Of a stretch of 64,000 nucleotides of DNA, positions 56,456 through 64,000 are shown in pieces (the stretch's first letter is position 1; every line of letters begins with the position of its first letter). The stretch comes from Cantharellus purpuraceus. Its lineage: Eukaryota; Basidiomycota; Agaricomycetes; Cantharellales; Hydnaceae. Made by a program: the position numbers and the translations under genes. The notes below the pieces were generated by a model that was not told the origin of the DNA, ran no database searches, and saw nothing but the letters and a program-made list of their open reading frames with translations. The stretch lies in the NCBI GenBank assembly GCA_025174535.1, contig JALBUN010000045.1, forward strand, positions 1,612,001-1,676,000, given 5' to 3'.

Positions 56456-58055
56456 ATGTCCGACGCATTCGTCTACGGCCCCTTCCTCGATGAAGAGCTC
56501 TTCTTCTACAACAATGTGCAGACCACCCTCGAGCTTGATGCCGTTGAGGTCTTCGACGTAGACCGGGGCTTCATCGGGCTGGACGATCTGGAGAGGATGT
56601 ATCATCTGGGAAGGGGAGGAAGCTACGCCAAGGTCATGTTCTCTGGCGTGGCAACGCTGAGCAAGGTGTGTATCGCGTTGATTCTGGTTGATTCGCTCAT
56701 GTCTTTCGGTTCTGAAGACAAGTTGGCTCTGTGAGCACGGGTTCAAGGCCTTGCTCAAACAAGTAGAGATGCAAGATCCAAGTATGAATGCGGAAAAGCT
56801 GCATAGCTATTGCCGGCAAGGCCATGTAAAAGTTGAGCTACATTGCCAACTGGCGGTCATGCCCGTTTGCTACTTGAGTATGTCGCCCCTTTAATGTTGT
56901 ATCGCGTGCTTGGCTCATCTCTTACAGCCAAAAGGCTGGCTGGTTCAGTGGTCATGTATTCCCGAAACGAGAACAAGTTGCGTCGACACATACTCTTCCT
57001 CCACTTCTTCCTTCCTCATCTACTTTCTTCAGCGTAAAGGCACAACGGCGATACGTCGTCAAGACATTCCACATTAGCTGTTTCCGCCGCAGCGAAACCA
57101 CGCTCCACCGCTATATGCTCCTCAAATTCATCCTGGACACATGCAATCGATACGCAAACGACGTCCCCCGCGAACAGCGCGACGTCCACTGGCTCGTCGA
57201 CATGTATCTCAAGGACCACGCTGCTATCTTCAAGGGCCGGCGCAGACCACGGCTGCATCGTGCTGCGGTGTATGATCATTTTGCGACGCATGCCGAGTGG
57301 TTACGAAACGTCTTTGTGAAGAAGCTGGCGGTGGACAGGGGGTCGTGGAAGCTTTGGGTGGAGGAGACCAAGACATACAAGGTAAAAGCGAGAAAGAAAA
57401 AGTCTAAATGGGGCAGTCGTATGAAGAGGCCCCAGGATGAGCAACTGCAGTACGACTATATGGTGGGTGTCTCAAGCGTGACGGTACGGTGCAAACCTAA
57501 CGTGTAATATCTCAGGCTTTGGACGATGATGCTTTCAATGACTTGGTAGGTGTCACTTTGCTCCCAGTGTCTACATAACTCACGTGGCTTCAGCCGAGCA
57601 TTATTCCCGACTCGGACGACGACGACGCAGCCTCAGATACCCCCTCCTCGTCCTCCACGTCCAGCTCAGACGACGACGACGACGACGGGCAGGTGCAGTA
57701 CGCCCACCACGCCCCCACGCTACGTTCCCGCGCCCACCGGGGCCTCTTCAAGCCCATGCCTCTCCCCACCTGGTATTGGGCATGCGACATCGCCGACAGT
57801 TGCCCCTTCACCATCGACCTCGGGAGCAGCGACAAGCGTAACGCCGCCGACGTGCCGTGCATGGCACCCCTCACGCCCCAGGAGAAGGCGTACCTACAGG
57901 GCACCGGATGGGGACTGTATGATAGAAGATTGGGGAGGATCTGGAGGAAGATGTGTCAGGCGCATATGGATTGGCATTGGAAAGAGGCAGGGTTGGTACT
58001 GGATCATGAGAGGAAGAGGATATATACCGTGGAGGAGCTGCAGGACGAAGCTTGA
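56456..58055 (+). CDS. unknown protein with central helical region and acidic Ser/Asp tract
   Basis: Proposed as one multi-exon gene. The first exon from ATG 56456 encodes MSDAFVYGPFLDEELFFYNN and GYITGLDDLERMYHLG-like sequence (as GFIGLDDLERMYHLGRGG). Middle exons give CEHGFKALLKQVEMQDPS and, after poorly resolved introns, VKAQRRYVVKTFHISCFRRS, LLKFILDTCNRYANDVP and WLRNVFVKKLAVDRGSWKLW. A tract of Asp and Ser follows, then GLFKPMPLPTWYWACDIADS and RIWRKMCQAHMDWHWKEAGL. I recognise no family. One junction near 56950-57035 did not close in frame by eye, so two genes are also possible. The conserved-looking Trp/Cys content suggests a folded domain. Confidence 0.55.
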
Positions 58056-58196
58056 TTGTATAGACATGCTTGTAATATTTCCCCTTGGTACACTTGTCTT
58101 GGTTGATGTTTGATGACTCAGTGGTGGTCCATTTCAGCCCATTTGCTTTGGACACAAAAAGATTGCCATGTCATGACATACATAATCAACATCAAC

Positions 58197-61100
58197 CTAT
58201 TTCAATTCCACAGTGAACCCTTTGGAGGTGGGCATATCCACACGGGCAGTCAAGACTTTTCGCCCAGGATCATATGACACACTATCAGCTCGAATCTCCT
58301 TCCCATTCACGGCGACAGCATGGGCCTGCTGCACATTCAGGAAAGTGACCTGCGCAAACTTCACGTCTGTCTTGAACCCGAAATGCCCGGTCACGGTCAA
58401 TTTTGACCCAGAAAACGTAAACAACACCTCGGAGATTCCATGTCTCTGTACGAGGGATACCCCATCATCAAGGTATAAGGCCCCCGAAGCGGTACCATTA
58501 GACCCGGGAGCAACGACAATTTCAAAGTCCTTTGTACGAAGCTCAGTGGTGGTCATGGCGCTCTCGATTCGCAATGGAAGGACCACGCCCGAGCGTATGT
58601 GAACGGGTATAGTGGTAAAATTCACGTTAGTTAGAGAGACGTTCTGGCCCTCGCCCTGAACTGGGACCAACGTGGAAAACTCGTAGAAAATATCCTTGGG
58701 AAGATAAATATCGACTGATGTTGCGTTATCCTCCGTTACTGGCGAGACTAGAATTGCATCACCAAAGAAGAACTGGAGGTCGATCGCCCACGTTAAAGGG
58801 TCTGAGGGATACAGGAACCAGAGGGGATTTAGAACTGGAGTACCATCAATGCTCGCCTTGTGGAATGCTGTGTAAAAGTAGTCTAATAATCGATACCTAT
58901 GAGTTCAAGAACATATCAGACGACTACCGCAGTCACAAGATAGAACATGGTCTGTACCGCATCGATATGGCAACCCTCGAAGCTTCCGCTACTAACGGAA
59001 ACCTGTACGCTTCCTGAGGAATTGAGGTATCACTGTTGTGATTGCGGTAAAATGGACTGAAAGCTCCAAGTTGCATCCATCGTGCGCATAGGAGATCCGT
59101 AGTATCTCCTGCTGTAAGCAAGCAAAAGTAAGCATTTGTTGGTGGAGAGAGATTAGAGGCTCCTTACAGTAACCACACACATCAGAGCCAACCATAGGGA
59201 CTTGGTATATAGACGCCATTCCAAGTTGACCTGCGATTGAAAACCTACGCACGCGTCGTTAATGCTTCAAAACCTAGACATAAGTTTAAGGACGAATACC
59301 TATAATCCTGGAAAAGAGACGTGTTGTCTCCCAACCACTTGCCAACCTTTGTTCCAGCGCCTGAGAAGGTTGATCGCACAATCAAAAACGGTCGCAGTCC
59401 GGGACGTCTTGCCTCCATAGCAGTACGGGTATGCGTTGACATCATTGTGCCGTAGAGGTTATGGGTGTTGTACATGATATTCCCATCGGCATGAAGCACG
59501 TTAGTATAGGCTGTCCTGTCGCTCAAGGCACCTGCTGCGTTCTGAATCGTATATTGAGGGAGTAGAAACTCAACGCCTGCATTATCCTGTTGCCTTTTTT
59601 GTATGCGTGAGATGTTCTGGAATATAGGAGTATTAGGTGGTGGCTGAGTTAATCGGGGTGGTGGTAAATTTTGTAATCTGGCTTGCCCTTCGGGGTCATC
59701 GCAAGGAAAGGGACAAAACTACGTACGTGGAGTATGCCTAAGTAAAAAAAACGCAACATATCGTAGGTGATCACTCACACTACTGGGTTCATTCATGTCC
59801 AACCAGACACCGTCAATATCAAATCCTGTATTTGGGTCGAAAAATCGCTTAAATTCGCCTGTCCAGAACTCTTGAGTGTTAGAGTTAAACCAGTCTACAA
59901 GGCAGCTTATTAACACAAGACAGTAATCGCCGTGGTCGTGCTCGAGGAGTACCTGGGAATGCAGTCACGCCTTCATGGGCTATGCTTTAACGGCATCTCT
60001 CTGAAAATGGAGCCTGTCTTACCTGGCCATACAAGCCCCTTATACACCGTTCCATTTGGATTCTTCAAGTACGCGCCTAAGGCGAGGCCACGGTCGAACG
60101 TACTGTAATTTTGGTTTTGTAGGAATGCAACCGCCGGGTCAACCATCATGACTGTAATGTCCATAAACAATGAGCGGTAGACTGTGACTTTACAAACGTA
60201 CTGTAATGCTGCTGATGCCCGTGCAAGTAATCAACAATTTCACGCAATTTGGGCGTTGGGAAGTAGTCAGGATCGTTGGTAAAAGTGCGACGTCGATCCA
60301 TGTAATCTGTGGGAAGCTTCAAGACATGGTTCACAGCACAAGACTTGTTTCTTACCAATGTCAGTCCACATAGTCTCGAGAGGGATGGAGGCAGCAGAGT
60401 AGTTTGTTATGACCTCTGATACTGCGACGTAGTCTACAGAAGGGTCAATACTATGTTCCGATAGCTACTTAATCAACACACACCTGTGTAGTTAAAGCGG
60501 CATTGATGAAATCCGAATGACCAATAGGGGACTTCAGCCGGCTTCCCGACCACAGCTGCATATTGTTTTGCAACCTCAACCGGTGACGACGTACTACCTG
60601 ACAGAAAATAAAAGTCCAGAATTCCACCTAAGAAATGCATTAAGCTGGAAATCAAATTCTTTGGATTGTAAACCTACCGATGACATTATACTCCAGCGTG
60701 GCCTCAGACGATCCAGTTTCGTTGATCTTGATATCCATACCATTTGAATTAAGTAGAAACACGCCATGGGTGCCCGTGCTGCGGTGTTCAAAATAGATTG
60801 GGTGGTTGCCATACAGGTTCGTGCGTGAAGGCACTCCAAAAGCATCTCGAGACCAAAGCGTGCGGGTGAAATTGTTGGTAGGAAGTTTGAACGGGTCTGT
60901 GTGTTCACCTAAGCCATATACATTGGCATTCTTGGGCAAAGACGTCTTCACGCGCAGGTATTGAGGCTCAAAAATGAGTGGAAAGCCTTCCGTGCTGAAG
61001 AGGACATCATTGTTGGAGTTCCGGACAATTGAAAATGAAAAGGGAGAGGTTTTGAAGTCGAATCGGATGTCTGCTGATGATATTGACACGTCCTTGCTCG

Positions 61101-61481
61101 ACGGACGAGGAAGGACAGTGTCTGGGACTTCGTATCGCGAAGCATTTCCGTCGAAAATCTTAACATGGATACGAGAAACTAATAAAAAACACCGCTCAGT
61201 GATTAATATGACAGATTGAATACGCCTAGCATACCATCTTCATAAACGACAGAAAGTTTTAGGCTGTTAATATCATGCCCGAAAACATCGCAAGGTTTCC
61301 CGCCAAGAACCAAATCGGCAGTCAAAGATGAACGAGTAGTCCTAACGTTCTTTGCGACATAACCTGGACAAGAGTCAAGCGTGTCGACATGAGATGAAGT
61401 TTGAGGTGAAGCTTGTCCACCGACAACGCTAGCATCAACCAACAGGGCAAAGAACAACACCTTCACCAATAATGAAGCCAT
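58197..61481 (-). CDS. secreted alpha-glucosidase, glycoside hydrolase family 31
   Basis: ATG 61481 opens a signal peptide ([20 protein letters not shown]). About ten exons carry the GH31 fold: [90 protein letters not shown] with the nucleophile Asp (59778-59819), [19 protein letters not shown] with the acid/base Asp (about 59299-59325), [23 protein letters not shown] and a C-terminal beta domain. This is the lysosomal-acid-glucosidase-like fungal type, releasing glucose from maltose, starch ends and related glucans outside the cell. Many N-glycosylation sequons are present. Confidence 0.93.
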
Positions 61482-61842
61482 GGATAGGTGCAAGTAGAAA
61501 CTAGCCAACCGAGGTAGATCATATGGCCGGTAAGAAGCATTTTAGCTGTACTCCAGTCAGTAACGTATGTAACATGTGCAACAAAACGTGACTGTGGCAC
61601 GTGACATGCCGTGCCTTCCGACTTGCCCAGACTCTGCGCTCACCAAGGGTGGAAACCACTCGAAAACACTCACTTGGCCCTCAAATTATGTGTTGTTACT
61701 CTAAACTCTGCAATATATATCGTCTGTCAAAACATTTCGTCGCCTTATATGCATTACCATCGAAATAAGTACCCTTTTTCCCCAATATTCAAAACGTCAA
61801 CACATCAACCTCGACACGTCATTCAGTCTTAGGGCTTGGCCA
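61482..61842. other. intergenic, no gene seen
   Basis: 361 bp upstream of the GH31 gene and downstream of the peroxidase gene. It would hold the GH31 promoter. No motif is assigned. Confidence 0.55.
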
Positions 61843-62859
61843 TTACTGGATTTCCTCTGCCACTTGATCCTTTGAAGCGCCAGCATCATGTGAGCGTGCG
61901 GTTTTCTCATAAATTCTCAGCGGGGTCTCCATTGTTTTGCCGAACGACGTAAATAACCCTTTCACCTCGTCACCTTCATCAGAAAGCATTTTTCCGATGG
62001 TAGTGAACAATTGATGAGGTTGTTCACCTCGGTACGCCTCCATTAGCTCGCGTATCTTCTTATTTTCGGCGACCGTGTCCCAGAGTGTTTCCTGGTGTGT
62101 TGGCCTCCAATGGGCAGGGAACCGATTCTCGTTCAACCAGACCTCTAGATCCTCTCCGGGCAGGATTTTCGCGGGGCCTTTACCGAAAATGTTAAGGACC
62201 ATCGCAAACTCTCCCCGTGCGATCTCCGCATGTAGGGCATCAGGAGGAGCACTGATGGCAGCCTCACGGGCAACGCGTGTATGCGCAACATCTTCGATAG
62301 TTACGGCGTTACTGTCCTCTAACGAACGAGCGCAAGGCGGGGAATAGGCCTTGCTAAGAAATTTGTGCAGTAGATTAGGATCGACCTGCGTCGGGGCCAT
62401 TTTGGAGCCATCAACATCATCGTCATGGACAACACTTGCGTTGTGCTCGATACGGTCGTGACAATCGATGTCATGAAGATCCAGTGGTTTTAAGACACTT
62501 CTTCGGAGCAGTATGTAGCTGCCGAGAACTAGAAAGTCCGCGAAGACGGGAGAGATGCCATATCCCGCCTGTAACGCGTGCGAGAGCACATGGTAAGATA
62601 TATTTTTGCCGTCGTGAGGACTTTCGACAGAATCCTCAACACTTTGTCATAACAAGTTGGACGAAGGCGACACGCACAGGTAACAATGGTTCGCTAGTGT
62701 ATTCAAGGCGGGGCAGACCGAACGAAGATCGCTCTCGATTGGGGGTATAAAGGTATGGGCGCCCTCGTCAACTGCTGGTCGTGGCTCACTAGTGGAATTA
62801 TGTGCCTTTGGAAGATGGTGGTTGGATGTATGATGAGGGAGGACTGCAATGGAAGACAT
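61843..62859 (-). CDS. heme-thiolate peroxidase-like protein (chloroperoxidase family), altered motifs
   Basis: Two exons from ATG 62859. The family layout is clear: SVCPALNTLANHCYL, then after a phase-2 intron LPHDGKNISYHVLSHALQAG, YGISPVFADFLVLGSYILL, DLHDIDCHDRIEHNASVVH, EFAMVLNIFGKGPAKILPGE, LPAHWRPTHQETLWDTV-like segment. Members use a Cys-ligated heme for peroxygenation or chlorination. Two usual residues differ: the first Pro of PCP is Val, and the EHD motif reads EHN. The axial Cys is kept. No signal peptide is evident, so it may be intracellular. Whether it is active is uncertain. Confidence 0.82.
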
Positions 62860-63220
62860 GGGAAGTCAATGTGAAACGGACAGCATACATCAACCTAGTA
62901 TTTATCAGGGTGAGTAGGTAGGTTCCATCCGCTATCATTCCAAAGCTAACGTGATCTGCTACATTCAGTCGGCATTCGAAGAGGTATCTTCTCAAACACG
63001 TCCAAGTGTGACGGTAAATCCTTATTGCCGTCTTAGCCGGACATCATGATCATTGCGCTTGGTCCGGTACCTGTTAGACTGATGATAGATCCCACCATTA
63101 ACATCCAATGGCCGCCCTGATTTTTGAATTCAGTAGCACGTCCAGGTCAATCTTTCAAGCACAGCTTCTTTCTGATCTATACATGGCAGTCCACTCTACA
63201 ACAATAAAAAAGTAATATGT
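62860..63220. promoter_or_regulatory. intergenic between peroxidase promoter and hexokinase 3' end
   Basis: 361 bp with the presumed promoter of the peroxidase-like gene and the 3' untranslated region of the hexokinase gene. No specific element recognised. Confidence 0.4.
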
Positions 63221-64000
63221 TCATCCTACACGTTTCACTGCGTGTAATGCACAAAGGGCAGCTATGACAGGAACAATTTCTCAGCACAGCCGTCATCCAA
63301 ATAGGATTGTGACAAACCTCCAACCCCGCTTCCATCCTTAGCCAGACCAATCTCGACTTTTTTCTCAACTTCTGGTCCAACAATAGCTCGGAGAGACTCC
63401 CGAATTCGCTGCTCAAAACCGGGGTAAAACTGTATCAGACTGATTTTCCCAGATCAGTGGCTGCAAATTCCCACAAAGAAGAAGTAATGCCACCTTCCAT
63501 CTACGCCGATTTTTAACGTTTCTGTTCCGTCGGAGAAGCCACCACCGATCCAGGCATTGCCCGTTTGTACGAGAACCGCTGCAACTGCAGCTCCGCTCAA
63601 TTTGGCCGCGCGTGTCGCTACCATCTGACACGCCCATCGAACAACATCGGTATCTTCATCCGAGATGATCTCGGGTTTCATTCCTAGATGGCCCACAAGG
63701 ATGTCCCTGATCTCCATGCTCGTTTTGGCATTTTCGACATCTGACATGAATGCCGCATCGAATCCATAATGTGCATTTAATTGAGGGGTCGAAAACCCTT
63801 GAAATAATATATGCGGGAATGCATCGATGAGATGTAGGAGGATGTTGCGAGTGATCTCCCCCAAGTACATGCCAGAGACAAATTTTTCAAAAGCCTGGAA
63901 TCTAGGATTAATGGATTTGCGGTCAAGCTTGTTGTCAAACGGAGTGACTGGCAATATGCGGCGCTGTAAGACGCGGTGCCTATCAAAGCGCGCGACATTA
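63221..64000 (-). CDS. hexokinase, C-terminal part (5' end outside window)
   Basis: Partial gene running off the right edge. Motifs of fungal hexokinase are clear: PVTPFDNKLDRKSINPRFQA, FEKFVSGMYLGEITRNILLH, LNAHYGFDAAFMSDVENA, CQMVATRAAKLSGAAVAAVL, then after an intron WHYFFF-free exons giving FYPGFEQRIRESLRAIVG, IGLAKDGSGVGAALCALHAV with the conserved Gly-rich end and a stop at 63221. It phosphorylates glucose (or other hexoses) with ATP in the cytosol, the entry step to glycolysis. The catalytic N-terminal half lies outside. Whether it is HXK or glucokinase type cannot be decided from this half. Confidence 0.93.

Overview
The window reads as nuclear DNA of a filamentous basidiomycete, most likely a mushroom-forming Agaricomycete. 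Nearly every gene is split by many short introns (about 45-65 bp) with GT-AG, occasionally GC-AG, ends. Two genes belong to DUF6593, a family I know mainly from Agaricomycetes, and gene content and spacing (about 41 genes in 64 kb, on both strands) are typical of a compact mushroom genome. No rRNA, convincing tRNA, transposon or CRISPR was seen.

Left third (1-23 kb): 3' part of HEM1 (5-aminolevulinate synthase), an Inn1/Fic1-type C2 cytokinesis protein, a small membrane protein, a secreted M28 aminopeptidase divergent from mitoribosomal uL11m, a DUF6593-like gene, an AhpD-fold protein, a secreted GH128 glucanase, a two-RRM protein, GPATCH11, an unknown Ser/Pro-rich protein, RNA polymerase subunit Rpb12, a second DUF6593 gene, a bZIP-DUF3425 transcription factor, mitoribosomal uS14m and a small membrane protein.

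Middle (23.8-31 kb) is visibly GC-rich, with codons ending mostly in G/C: an FPK1/NRC-2-type AGC kinase, an HSF-domain transcription factor, Golgi protein TVP38 and a small membrane/coiled-coil protein. Then come a PEX11-family protein divergent from a Tctex-type dynein light chain, a TPMT-family methyltransferase, a PPR protein, an unknown protein, a tiny DUF1748 gene, OST2/DAD1 divergent from an SOD-fold mitoribosomal protein, proteasome alpha6 (PRE5), COX15 divergent from BOL3, and a family-16 methyltransferase divergent from a Pro-rich repeat protein.

Right third (48-64 kb): tRNA adenosine deaminase TAD1, glycerophosphocholine acyltransferase GPC1, ATP synthase subunit d, an Atf/CREB-type bZIP with a poly-Q tract, an unknown acidic/Ser-rich protein, a secreted GH31 alpha-glucosidase, a heme-thiolate peroxidase-like protein with altered motifs, and the 3' part of a hexokinase.

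The genes form no operon or obvious metabolic cluster. The recurring themes are nuclear-encoded mitochondrial functions (HEM1, uL11m, uS14m, PPR, DUF1748, SOD-fold mitoribosomal protein, COX15, BOL3, ATP7) and tightly packed divergent pairs sharing 70-190 bp promoters. I found no clearly new system. The best leads are four GC-AG introns fixed by reading frame, the altered peroxidase motifs, the COX15/BOL3 shared promoter, the GC-rich regulator block and several lineage-specific unknown genes. Splice sites were inferred by eye from reading frame and family similarity; no search or computation was run.
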